Assembly (NCBI RefSeq): GCF_002304005.1
Contig: NZ_MRCQ01000004.1
Span: forward strand, 303,304 to 367,303
Origin: Flavobacterium sp. ACN6
GTDB taxonomy: Bacteria; Bacteroidota; Bacteroidia; Flavobacteriales; Flavobacteriaceae
DNA length: 64,000 bases
Direction of reading: 5' to 3'
Part shown: one piece after another, positions 25,410-35,300 of the stretch
Numbering within the stretch: position 1 is the stretch's first letter
Layout: every line of letters starts with the position of its first letter
Position numbers and translations under genes: made by a program
Notes under the pieces: model-generated
Databases searched by the model: none
Seen by the model: only the letters and a program-made list of their open reading frames with translations
What the model was told of the DNA's origin: nothing

Positions 25410-26888
25410 ATGACTCATCCAAAATTACTTTCAAATTTACCAATTAATGATTTAAGTTCTGAAACTGATTATTTAGGAATAATTGATAAAGGAGATTTGA
25501 TCAAAACTTTTTTAAAAGGAAATAAAGATCAATTTGATGAAATTAAAATGTTTTCACTTTATGGAGAATGGGGAAGTGGGAAAAGTAGTTTGATGAAATA
25601 TCTTGAAAAAGAATTGAAAGCTGATTTCAATACTTTTTTCTTTGAAGCTTGGGAATTTGAGAAAGATGAAAATTTATCAATGTCTTTACTTGAATTTATC
25701 ACTTCTAAAAATATAGATATAACTGAAGAACTATGTAAAGATATTTTAAAATATGGAGGGAGAATTTTAAGGGGCTTAGGAAAATCTATAAAATTAAATA
25801 TACCATTATTTACAAATGGACCAGCTATAGAATTAGACCCATCAGCCTTCGTTGAAGAAGTTTCTAAAAGCGAAGAACTAACATTTTATAAAGCCTTAAG
25901 GAATTTTAAGACGGAATTTATTCGTTTAGAAGACAATATTACAAAAGAAGATAATTCAAAATATAATATTGTTTTTATTGATGATTTAGATAGATGTGAA
26001 CCAGAACAAGTATTGAATCTGCTTTCAGCAATTAAACTTTTTTTTACTTATGGACAAAAAACAATTTTCTTCTGCGGAGTAGATAAAAAAGCAGTTGAAC
26101 AAGCTGTTAAAACGAAATATGGAGAAATTGTTATTTCCAATGAATATTTAGAAAAAATATTTGATATTTCTTTTTCGATGCCTCAACATGACAATTTATT
26201 AAAGATGATAAAATATTATTTTGATGATACTTATTACAAATTAGAAGAAGATAATATTGCAATAAGTTATAGAATAAATGAATTTTTTCAATATCTTGAA
26301 TTTACCAATCCGAGAAGGGTTAAAAAGGTTTTGAATAAGTATCAAATTTTGAGAAATATGAAATTTCTTTCTCTTTCCGAAAAATTCATTCCTTTTCCTA
26401 ATATTGATGAGAAAAATGGAATACAAAAGAGTTATTTCGAAACGATTTTTGTTTTGTATCTAATTATTCTTCATGAATTTTATCCTGAATTGTTTGATAA
26501 TTTTCTCAATTTTGATATTAAAAGGAAAAGTTATTTTGCTGGATTAAAAAAATCAGATTCTGTTAGAGATGTTAGTGCTTCAATAGAAAAGATTAGTGCT
26601 GTTTTAGAGGGAAATAAATCAAATACAAGTTTAAATGAATTCGTTTTAAGTGGTAATGATTCAAAATGGGGATTTACTATTTGCATAGCACCATCAATTG
26701 TTGATCATTTATCTTTAGCTAGTGTTTCAGGAAATTATCTTGTTGGACAAATGGTAGTTAACGAAAACAGAATTGAATACTTGTTTTACAAGTTAATGAT
26801 TGATAGTAATGCAATAAATAACGTCGCAAAAAACTCATCAAGCTCGTCGTTAAGTTCGATAAAAAAACTAGTTAGCAGCGCATTGTAA
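25410..26888 (+). CDS. KAP family P-loop NTPase
   Basis: The 492-residue protein shows a Walker A (G52-EWGSGKSS) early in the chain, the KAP-typical FFEAWEFEKDENL after it, and a Walker B (IVFIDDLDRCEPEQV, about 187-201) followed by LSAIKLFF and FFCGVDKKAVEQAV. The Walker B form FIDDLDRC is typical of KAP NTPases, a STAND-like ATPase group named after Kidins220/ARMS and PifA; PifA excludes phages, and several family members occur in defence loci. No clear transmembrane helices interrupt the domain, unlike many relatives. The C-terminus is Ser-rich. It is a single AT-rich gene whose stop codon abuts that of convergent polA. Role unknown; an antiphage function is a hypothesis. Confidence 0.85.
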   Translation: MTHPKLLSNLPINDLSSETDYLGIIDKGDLIKTFLKGNKDQFDEIKMFSLYGEWGSGKSSLMKYLEKELKADFNTFFFEAWEFEKDENLSMSLLEFITSKNIDITEELCKDILKYGGRILRGLGKSIKLNIPLFTNGPAIELDPSAFVEEVSKSEELTFYKALRNFKTEFIRLEDNITKEDNSKYNIVFIDDLDRCEPEQVLNLLSAIKLFFTYGQKTIFFCGVDKKAVEQAVKTKYGEIVISNEYLEKIFDISFSMPQHDNLLKMIKYYFDDTYYKLEEDNIAISYRINEFFQYLEFTNPRRVKKVLNKYQILRNMKFLSLSEKFIPFPNIDEKNGIQKSYFETIFVLYLIILHEFYPELFDNFLNFDIKRKSYFAGLKKSDSVRDVSASIEKISAVLEGNKSNTSLNEFVLSGNDSKWGFTICIAPSIVDHLSLASVSGNYLVGQMVVNENRIEYLFYKLMIDSNAINNVAKNSSSSSLSSIKKLVSSAL

Positions 26889-26897
26889 TTAATGCGC
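26878..26897. other. hairpin spanning the abutting stop codons of the KAP gene and polA
   Basis: GCGCAT (26878-26883) and ATGCGC (26892-26897) flank TGTAATTA, which contains both stop codons (TAA of the KAP gene at 26886-26888, TAA of polA complementary to 26889-26891). No T tract follows on either strand, so it is at best a weak terminator. The convergent transcripts would overlap. Confidence 0.45.
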
Positions 26898-29741
26898 TTC
26901 TAACCAGTCTTTACCCAAACCAAGTTCAACATCCAATGGAACTGCCATTTTAAAAGCATTTTCCATTTCGTGTTTAATCATCGGCTGGATTTTTTCTAAT
27001 TCGTCGTTGTGCACATCAAATACAAGCTCATCATGAACCTGAAGCAGCATTTTAGATTTCCAGTTTTCTTCAGTCAGTTTTTTATGAATGTTGATCATCG
27101 CGATTTTAATGACATCGGCAGCGCTTCCCTGAATTGGTGCGTTTACAGCATTTCTTTCCGCAGCACTTCTAACAACGGCATTTGCCGAGTTGATGTCTTT
27201 TAAATAACGACGACGTCCTAAAATAGTCTGCACGTAACCATTTTCGCGAGCAAAATCAACTTGATCCTGCATGTATGATTTTAATCTCGGATATGTTTTG
27301 TAATACGCATCGATTAAAGCAGCACTTTCACCGCGGGATAATGAAGTCTGATTACTTAACCCGAAAGCAGAGACACCATATATAATTCCGAAGTTTACCG
27401 TTTTAGCATTGCTTCTTTGCTCGCGCGAAACTTCTTCTAAAGCTACATCAAAAACTTTTGCTGCGGTTGCTCTGTGGATATCTTCACCGTTTTGGAAAGC
27501 CGCAATCATATTTTCTTCACCACTTAAAGCAGCGATAATTCTTAATTCAATCTGCGAGTAATCGGCAGAGATTAAAGTATGGTTTTCATCACGCACTACA
27601 AAAGCCTTACGAATCTGACGGCCTCTTTCCGTACGAATCGGAATGTTCTGTAAATTGGGATTATTTGAACTCAAACGCCCCGTGGCAGCAACAGTCTGCA
27701 TATAATCAGTATGAACACGCAAAGTCTTTTTGTCAACTTGTTCTGGTAAAGCCAAAATATATGTACTTTGTAATTTTACCATTTGACGCCAATCCAAAAT
27801 TTGTTTTACAATCGGATTGTCATTAGCCAGATAAGTTAAAACTTCTTCTCCAGTTGCGTATTGACCCGTTTTGGTTTTCTTTTGCTTTGCCCCGCCAATT
27901 TTAAGTTTATCAAATAAAATATCTCCTAATTGTTTTGGAGAAGCTAGATTGAATTTCTCGCCGGCAGTTTCGTATATTTTTTCTTCTAAAGATTTGATTT
28001 CAACATCCATTTCTGTAGACATTTGTTTTAAGAAATCAACATCTAGACGAATTCCTTCAGTTTCCATTGCGGCTAAAACGCTTACTAACGGAATCTCAAT
28101 TTCATCAAATAACTTTTTAGTTTCAGTTTTGTCTAATTCTGATGTAAAGATTTCTTTTAGCTGCAGTGTAATATCGGCATCTTCAGCGGCATATTCTTTA
28201 ATATCTTCTAAAGGAACATCACGCATCGAAAGCTGATTTTTTCCTTTTTTTCCAATTAAAGTTTCAATTGATTTTGGAGAATATTTTAAATACGTTTCTG
28301 CCAAAATATCCATATTATGACGCATATCTGGATTAATCAAATAATGCGCAATCATCGTGTCAAAAAGTTTGCCTTTTACGATAACGCCATAATTAGCAAG
28401 GATTTTTAAATCGTATTTTAAATTTTGTCCAATTTTTTCAATGTTTTCATTTTCAAAAAACGGAACAAATTTGTCCACCAAAACTTGTGCTTCTTCTCGA
28501 CTTTCTGGAAACGGAACATAAAATGCTTTTCCTTTTTCGTAAGAGAAAGACATCCCGACAAGTTCTGCGTGCAAAGCGTCGATTCCTGTTGTTTCGGTAT
28601 CAAAACAAACAGAAGTCTGTTTTTGTAAATTCTGTAAAAGCAATTTAATTCCTAGATCACCCTGAACGGTCTGATAAGAATGCTCTGTGTTTTCTAAAGT
28701 ATTATAAAATGAATTTCTTGCCGCTTCAGCACTTTCATCAAGAGTAGTGCCTCCTCCGCCAAAAAGATCAAATTGATCTTCATTTTTTGGCTGTGGTTTT
28801 TTGTATAATTTAGCATCAGAAGCTGGACTACTATTCGCTAATTCATTTCCGCCGCCAACTTTAAACAAGTTGTCAAATTGTTCTGCCATTCTTCTAAATT
28901 CCAATTCCTGAAAAATAGCATCCGTTTTTTCAATATCCGGACGAGAAAGTTCGTAGTCATCTTCATTAAAAACAACATCACAATCGCATATAATTGTTGC
29001 CAGTTTTTTAGATAAAATACCTTTGTCTTTATTAGCTTCGATATTCTCCTTCATTTTACCTTTTAGTAAATGGGTGTTTTCCAAAAGGTTTTCCATTGTG
29101 CCAAATTCTTTCAGAAACTTTTTAGCTGTCACTTCGCCAACTCCTGGTAATCCTGGAATATTATCTACAGCATCGCCCATCATTCCCAGAAAATCTATTA
29201 CTTGTTCTGGTCTTTCTACTTCAAATTTTGCCAAAACCTCAGGAATTCCCCAAATTTCGATTCCGTTACCCATTCGGGCAGGTTTGTACATAAATATATT
29301 TTCAGACACCAATTGCGCAAAATCCTTATCAGGAGTTACCATAAAAACTTTATAATTCTGTTTTTCGGCTTGTTTAGCAATTGTTCCAATTAAATCATCG
29401 GCTTCACATCCTGCGATTTCAATAATCGGAATATGCATCGCTTTTAATAATTCCTGAATATATGGAATAGCAATTTTAATTGCCTCTGGAGTTGCATCAC
29501 GATTGGCTTTATATTCTGCAAACATTTCAGTTCTTACCTGACTTCCTTCTTTGTCAAAAGCAACCGCTAAATGATCTGGTTTTTCTCTTTTAATAACATC
29601 CAAAAGTGAGTTCATAAAACCCATAATTGCAGATGTATCCATTCCTTTTGAGTTGATTCTCGGGTTTTTTATAAAGGCGTAATAACCACGAAAAATTAAT
29701 GCATAAGCATCGAGAAGAAAAAGACGTTTTTGAGTTGACAT
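26889..29741 (-). CDS. polA: DNA polymerase I
   Basis: The 950-residue enzyme has a 5'-nuclease domain (1 to about 290; LLDAYALIFRGYYAF, DKDFAQLVSE, PGLPGVGEVTAKKFL). Its 3'-5' exonuclease domain retains the catalytic DTET (CFDTETTGID, about 378-387), so proofreading is likely active. The polymerase domain has YSQIELRI (motif A), RSNAKTVNFGIIYGVS (motif B) and QVHDELVFDV (motif C). Length is slightly above E. coli Pol I because of a linker near 300-345. It serves Okazaki fragment processing and repair. The 3' end abuts the KAP gene with no gap. Confidence 0.97.
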   Translation of the reverse strand: MSTQKRLFLLDAYALIFRGYYAFIKNPRINSKGMDTSAIMGFMNSLLDVIKREKPDHLAVAFDKEGSQVRTEMFAEYKANRDATPEAIKIAIPYIQELLKAMHIPIIEIAGCEADDLIGTIAKQAEKQNYKVFMVTPDKDFAQLVSENIFMYKPARMGNGIEIWGIPEVLAKFEVERPEQVIDFLGMMGDAVDNIPGLPGVGEVTAKKFLKEFGTMENLLENTHLLKGKMKENIEANKDKGILSKKLATIICDCDVVFNEDDYELSRPDIEKTDAIFQELEFRRMAEQFDNLFKVGGGNELANSSPASDAKLYKKPQPKNEDQFDLFGGGGTTLDESAEAARNSFYNTLENTEHSYQTVQGDLGIKLLLQNLQKQTSVCFDTETTGIDALHAELVGMSFSYEKGKAFYVPFPESREEAQVLVDKFVPFFENENIEKIGQNLKYDLKILANYGVIVKGKLFDTMIAHYLINPDMRHNMDILAETYLKYSPKSIETLIGKKGKNQLSMRDVPLEDIKEYAAEDADITLQLKEIFTSELDKTETKKLFDEIEIPLVSVLAAMETEGIRLDVDFLKQMSTEMDVEIKSLEEKIYETAGEKFNLASPKQLGDILFDKLKIGGAKQKKTKTGQYATGEEVLTYLANDNPIVKQILDWRQMVKLQSTYILALPEQVDKKTLRVHTDYMQTVAATGRLSSNNPNLQNIPIRTERGRQIRKAFVVRDENHTLISADYSQIELRIIAALSGEENMIAAFQNGEDIHRATAAKVFDVALEEVSREQRSNAKTVNFGIIYGVSAFGLSNQTSLSRGESAALIDAYYKTYPRLKSYMQDQVDFARENGYVQTILGRRRYLKDINSANAVVRSAAERNAVNAPIQGSAADVIKIAMINIHKKLTEENWKSKMLLQVHDELVFDVHNDELEKIQPMIKHEMENAFKMAVPLDVELGLGKDWLEAH

Positions 29742-29969
29742 ATAAAAAATATTAGTGTGTAAAAATAAACAATTGGGTTTTAAAAACAGATTTGTTGATG
29801 AAAAATTAATTTTTTAGCACTATGAGTTATGCAAGTGTGTTTTAAGGTAGATATGGTGTACGCTGATAAAGTTACAGCAGACCTTTTTTGTTTTTTAATG
29901 CGTTAAATTTTTTATAATAAAAAGTAATAAAATTTCCTTTCTTTGTTACTTTGCTTAAAACTATAACAA

Positions 29970-31205
29970 ATGATCCTTCGTTTTGTAATTCTATGCGCTC
30001 TTTTTTTATTTATTGAGTTCTATTCATATCAGGCTTTTCGAACTTTAATTAAAGTGAGATGGGTTTTAATAAGCTATCAAGTTATAAGCTTGCTTCTTTT
30101 ACTTTTTATTATTTATTCTTTTTCTCAGGTAGATCGATCTGTTGGTCAGACGAAGCAGTTTATGTTTACAACTGGTTTGATGCTGTTGGTGTATGTTCCA
30201 AAAATTGTACTAACTTTAGTAATGTTCAGTGAAGATATTTTTAGAATTGGAGCCAGCATTCTAAATTACTTTGTTTACAACGCTCCGCGAAAGGAAATGA
30301 TGCCTGATCGCCGAAAGTTTGTCAGCCAGATTGCATTAGGTTTGGCGGCCATTCCTTTTTTGTCTATCATTTATGGAATATTTGAAGGAAAATATAATTT
30401 TAAGGTTGTTAAACAAACGGTATTTTTTCCAGATCTTCCAGATGCTTTTGATGGATTTAAAATCACACAGATTTCTGATGTTCACAGCGGAAGTTTTGAT
30501 AATCCGGAAAAAATAAATTACGCTATTGACTTGATCAATGCGCAAGAATCGGATATGATTTTGTTTACGGGAGATATTGTAAATACTCATGCAAAAGAAA
30601 TGCATCCTTGGCTGGAGACTTTCAATCGCATTAAAGAGTATAAATATGGTAAGTTTTCGGTTTTAGGGAATCACGATTACGGCGAATATGTAACGTGGCA
30701 TTCTGAGAAAGAAAAAGACGAAAATTTTCAAGAAATTAAAAGGCTGTACGATCAAATTGGTTTTAAGCTTATGCTGAATGAACATACCTATATTCAAAAA
30801 GGAGATGATAAAATTGCCTTAATTGGAGTCGAAAATTGGGGTGTGAACTTTAAAAAAGCTGGAGATTTGAATAAAGCTTCTGAAAATGTTCATCAAGACG
30901 ATTTTAAAGTTTTAATGAGCCACGATCCAAGTCATTGGGAAGCAGAAATTAAAGATCATCCAAAGAATTTCCACCTGACTTTTGCGGGTCATACGCATGG
31001 TATGCAGTTCGGAATTGAGATTCCAGGATATTTCAAATGGAGTCTCGCACAATATATTTATAAACAATGGGCCGGCTTGTACGAAAACGTCGGAAGATAC
31101 GTTTATGTTAACCGTGGATTTGGTTTTCACGCCTATCCAGGACGAGTTGGAATTATGCCTGAAATAACAGTAATTGAACTAAAAAAAGGCCGTAATGTCG
31201 CTTAA
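29970..31205 (+). CDS. membrane-anchored metallophosphoesterase
   Basis: The 411-residue protein has an N-terminal membrane part (about four hydrophobic helices within residues 1-135) and a calcineurin-like phosphoesterase domain. Metal motifs are in order: ISDVHSGSF (Asp, His), LFTGDIVNTH, VLGNHDYG, MSHDPSHW and AGHTHGMQFG. This resembles YkuE/YkoQ-type enzymes, some of which act on phospholipid or lipid A precursors. The substrate cannot be read from the sequence. It is transcribed alone; the thioredoxin-like gene downstream has its own -7 element. Confidence 0.9.
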   Translation: MILRFVILCALFLFIEFYSYQAFRTLIKVRWVLISYQVISLLLLLFIIYSFSQVDRSVGQTKQFMFTTGLMLLVYVPKIVLTLVMFSEDIFRIGASILNYFVYNAPRKEMMPDRRKFVSQIALGLAAIPFLSIIYGIFEGKYNFKVVKQTVFFPDLPDAFDGFKITQISDVHSGSFDNPEKINYAIDLINAQESDMILFTGDIVNTHAKEMHPWLETFNRIKEYKYGKFSVLGNHDYGEYVTWHSEKEKDENFQEIKRLYDQIGFKLMLNEHTYIQKGDDKIALIGVENWGVNFKKAGDLNKASENVHQDDFKVLMSHDPSHWEAEIKDHPKNFHLTFAGHTHGMQFGIEIPGYFKWSLAQYIYKQWAGLYENVGRYVYVNRGFGFHAYPGRVGIMPEITVIELKKGRNVA

Positions 31206-31219
31206 TTCGTTAAAAATGC

Positions 31220-31227
31220 TAAATTTG
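31220..31227 (+). promoter_or_regulatory. -7 element of the thioredoxin-fold gene
   Basis: TAAATTTG matches TAnnTTTG, 52 nt before ATG 31279. No strong -33 is seen. Confidence 0.5.
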
Positions 31228-31278
31228 TATTATATTTATTTCTTTTAATAGATTTAAAAAACTTAAATTTTTGGTTTT

Positions 31279-31581
31279 ATGTCAAAATTTGGAGAACTAA
31301 TAAATGCTCAAGTTCCAGTGTTAATTGATTTTTACACAGATTGGAATGAATCGTCAGTTTCTATGCATCCTGTAATTAAGGATGTTGCCGCTGCGCTTGG
31401 TGATAAAGCCAAAGTAATCAAAATAGATGTCGATAAAAATCAGGAACTAGCAGAAGCACTTCGTATAAAAGGACTTCCAACTTTAATGATTTATAAAGAA
31501 GGACAAATGATCTGGAGACAATCAGGGGAACTTGATGCGAATACTATAATAGGAATTGTCCAGGAACAGTTTAGTGTTTAA
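31279..31581 (+). CDS. thioredoxin-fold protein lacking the CxxC active site
   Basis: The 100-residue protein follows the thioredoxin pattern closely (VLIDFYTDW, VIKIDVDKNQELAEALRIKGLPTLMIYKEGQ, with the cis-Pro of GLPT). Where thioredoxin has WCGPC it reads W-N-E-S-S (residues 23-27). The sequence contains no cysteine at all, so it cannot do thiol-disulfide exchange. Such proteins may instead act as scaffold or chaperone-like partners. It lies 74 nt after the metallophosphoesterase gene and is convergent with the deacetylase. Confidence 0.88.
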   Translation: MSKFGELINAQVPVLIDFYTDWNESSVSMHPVIKDVAAALGDKAKVIKIDVDKNQELAEALRIKGLPTLMIYKEGQMIWRQSGELDANTIIGIVQEQFSV

Positions 31582-31607
31582 AAAACTTCTTTTTAGGGAG
31601 ATGTTAT

Positions 31608-32249
31608 TTAGTGAATAATATCAAACTTATATCCATTTTCTTTTAAAAAATGCAGTGTCCTAGGCAAAGCAAATCTCAAATTTGGAGAAGCTTTAATACT
31701 GTCATGAAAAACAATTACGCTGCCCGATTTTACATTTTTCGTCACGTTTTCGAGGCATTTTTCAGGAGTAATACTTTGATCAAAATCGGCGCTTAAAACA
31801 TCCCACATCACGATTTTATAACCTAATTTTCTAAGGACTTTAGATTGCGCTTTTTTGATTTTTCCATAAGGAGGACGAAATAACAAACGATGAGGAGTTT
31901 TTTCTTGTTCATCTAGTACTTCTGCGCAGTTTTTTACATTTTCGATATATTCATTGGTATGAATTTTCCATCCATTCACATGATTCATGGTATGGTTTCC
32001 AATAGAATGTCCGTCAGTAATTAACTTTTCAAATAAGGCTAAATTGGCTTTGATGTTTTTCCCGATACAAAAGAAAGTGGCTTTTGCATCAAATTTTTTT
32101 AATTCAGATAATACCCAGTCCGTAATCTCTGGAGTAGGGCCGTCATCAAATGTGAGGTATATTTTCTTTTCATTGTTAGGAATGTCCCAGCAATATTTAG
32201 AAAATACCCTTTTTATAAATGAATTTGTTTTTACCCAATAAAAGCCCAT
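31608..32249 (-). CDS. polysaccharide deacetylase (NodB domain)
   Basis: The 213-residue carbohydrate esterase family 4 protein has motif 1 TFDDGPTP with the catalytic Asp35 and metal Asp36, motif 2 HSIGNHTMNH (metal His pair near 81-85), motif 3 RLLFRPPYGK and motif 4 VMWDVLSADFD, with a late VFHDS. These remove acetyl groups from chitin oligomers or peptidoglycan. The N-terminus is short and slightly hydrophobic, without a clear signal peptide, so localisation is uncertain. Confidence 0.9.
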   Translation of the reverse strand: MGFYWVKTNSFIKRVFSKYCWDIPNNEKKIYLTFDDGPTPEITDWVLSELKKFDAKATFFCIGKNIKANLALFEKLITDGHSIGNHTMNHVNGWKIHTNEYIENVKNCAEVLDEQEKTPHRLLFRPPYGKIKKAQSKVLRKLGYKIVMWDVLSADFDQSITPEKCLENVTKNVKSGSVIVFHDSIKASPNLRFALPRTLHFLKENGYKFDIIH

Positions 32250-32280
32250 CTTGAATTGAATTTACATTGTTTGTAAAATT

Positions 32281-32322
32281 AAAAAATGCAGCGCTATTTA
32301 TCAAACAGCGCTGCATTTTTTT
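32281..32322. terminator. terminator between the deacetylase and GT117 genes
   Basis: AAAAAATGCAGCGCT (32281-32295) and AGCGCTGCATTTTTTT pair around ATTTATCAAAC; T tracts on both strands. On the minus strand it ends the GT117 message (stop at 32348). Confidence 0.85.
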
Positions 32323-32347
32323 AATTGTTAAGATTTTCGTATATTAA

Positions 32348-35300
32348 CTATTCTTTCTCACGTCCAAAACGTTCAAAAACATTTACATAAGTGTTAAATG
32401 TAGTTTTGTGTTTGTTGTAAAAAGCAGTGTCTTTATTGTCTTGCATTACATGAAGTAGGCTTCTGTATCGCTCAATATCTGTAATAATATCAACTGCTAA
32501 ATCAGTTTGATCAGAAGGAGTAAGAGTACTGTAATAGTTTAGATTCTCCTTATATTTTCCAACTAATTTATTTAAAAGATCCTGAGCTTTTGCTTTTTCT
32601 CCAACTCTGTAATAACCATCAGCAAAAGGTTCAACTAAAGAATAGTATCCAAATTTGTCCAAAGGCATTTTAGTTATCGCTAAATTGATCACATTTTTAG
32701 CCTTATCAATTTTACCTTCTTCAATAAGCTGATTCATCAATCTAGACAGATTAGTACGGTATGTAATACTGTTTCTTCTAGTTTCAGGGTCATGGTAAAT
32801 TTTTTCGCTTTCGCTGTTACCCCAATCCCATTTCATTACAATATCATATGTTTTATCAGCATCGATTTGTCCCATATCTAATGGTCCGCCCTCTTTAGAA
32901 GGAGTATTTTTTACAGGAACTAATTTGTAAACCATTCCGTCCAATTGCAGATAGTCTTTCAGCCATAAATAATCTTCGTCGTCAAATGCACCACCGCTAA
33001 AGTAAATTGGTCTTTTCCAATTATTATTAGCTAAGATGTCAAGCATCATTAATCGGTTTTTGTATAAAGCACTTCCTTTAATATCAATATCTAAATAAGG
33101 AACAATAGAATCGTAATATTTAGGATTAACTACTTTATTCTGAATAATAGTGTTTTTATCAACATTTACTCTAATTTTATTCGTTGGATAGAAATGAATA
33201 GTTTGTCCGTTTTGTAAACCAACAGTCGATTTTGGATTTTTGATAAAATCAATAAAATCAGTAATATTCCAACGGGTATCTATTTTTTGAATGTATGCTG
33301 TGTAGTCCAATTTATCTCCTACATATTGATCATGAGTAAAAGAAATAGGAAGCGCATTAGATTCATAAGATTTGGCTTTCATTTGGTCAATGTACCAATC
33401 TGTCATAAATAAACTTGTATTTACGATCTTAACATCCGTTCTGAAATGCTCAATTTCCTGTGCATACCAAAGCGGGAATGTGTCATTATCTCCAATGGTA
33501 AACAAGATGGCATCTTTATCACAAGAACTTAAATAAGCCTTAGCCATTGATACAGCAGTATATCTTCCTGATCTATCGTGGTCGTCCCAGTTTTGAGAAG
33601 CCATTAAAATAGGAGCGGCCAATAAACTTCCGGCAATAATAACCGGACCTGCGATTTTTGGTGCTAAATATTTCTGAATACTTTCGTAGAGCGAATAAAC
33701 ACCAAATCCAATCCAGATGGCAAAGACGTAAAAGGATCCTACAAGTGCATAATCTCTTTCACGAGGTTCAAATGGTCTTTCGTTCAAATATATTTTTAAT
33801 GCAATTCCTGTAAATAAGAATAAAGCCAAAAGAACATAAAAGCTTTTTAAGTCTTTGTTGGCATGATACATTAAACCAATCAAACCTAAAATAAATGGAA
33901 GAAAATAATAAGCATTACGCCCTTTATTATTTAATACATCAGAAGGTAAATTGTCCTGAGACCCTAAATGAACAGAATCTAAAGCTTTAATACCGCTGAT
34001 CCAGTTTCCGTCTAAATTATCATATTTACCTTGAACATCACTTTGACGCCCAACAAAGTTCCACATCAAATATCTCCAGTACATATATCCAAACTGATAT
34101 TCGAACATAAAACTAAAATTATCAGCAGTAGTTGGTTTTTCGATAATTAAATAATCCTTATAGCTTCTTAAGAACTTAACATAACCTTCGTTGTCAATCT
34201 GTTTTTGAGCATAAGCTTGTCTAAATTCAGAAATAGTTTTTTCAACTTCATTGCGTAATTGAGCAGTAGCTTTATTGTATTCATCTTCACTCAATTGGCT
34301 TGGATCAATTCCGTATTTAGCTAAATCTTCTTCGTAATCATAATTTGGGTTAATTCTGAATTTAGGAGGATTTGTAAAGTTGATATAGTTTTGAATATGA
34401 GGCGTATCTGTACTCCACATTCTAGGTAGAACTGTTTTCTGATTGTCATCAGAATTTTGTTCTGCATTTTTATAATTGTTGGTAATAATATATTTACCAG
34501 TTTTATAATCTCTTTCGTAGTTTGGTTTTTTATCTAAATAAGGTGTTTTAGCATCAAGTCCAGAAAAAACCTCTGTATATTGAGGTCCGTAAAACAAAGG
34601 ATTTACACCATATTGTTCACGATTGTAATAAGCTAGAACCTCAGTAGCATCCGATGGTTTGTTTTCGTTAATAACTGTATTAGCATTCGCACGAACGGGA
34701 AGCATCATCCAAGTAGAGAAACCAATCAGGATGAATAAAATACATAATATTATAGTATTGTAGAATACTAGGCCTTTTTGCTTGGTGAATTTTAAACCAA
34801 AATAAAAGAAAGCAATAAACAATAAGGCTACAAATATAGTTCCTGAATTAAAAGGAAGTCCCATGCTGTTTACCATAAAAACTTCGGTTTTTCCGAAGAA
34901 AGCCATGGTTAAAGGAAGAAGTAATTTGAAAATAAATAACAAAATTCCAATTACAACTACATTGGCAATAAGGAAGTTTTTAATTGTAACTTTTTCGTAG
35001 TGTTTGAAATAGTATAAAAATCCGATTGAAGGAATAGTTAAAAGAGCCATAAAGTGAACTCCAAAAGAAAGTCCGACAACCAAAGAAATAATTAATAACC
35101 ATTTGTTTCCTTTTGGTTTGTCCATATCCTGTTCCCAGCGTAAACCAAGCCAAAAAAGTAATGCAATTAATAAAGATGCCATAGCATAAACTTCAGCTTC
35201 AACAGCATTAAACCAGAAACTATCAGAGAATGTATATGCTAAAGCTCCAACGAAAGAGCTTCCTAAAATAACGATAGAATTGTTTTGGTCAATTTCGGCA

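Noticed and set aside
29742..29969. Possible small RNA between polA and the metallophosphoesterase gene
   Set aside because: A short GCTG...CAGC stem followed by T-rich sequence was seen near 29868-29900, but there is no convincing promoter and the stem is only four pairs.
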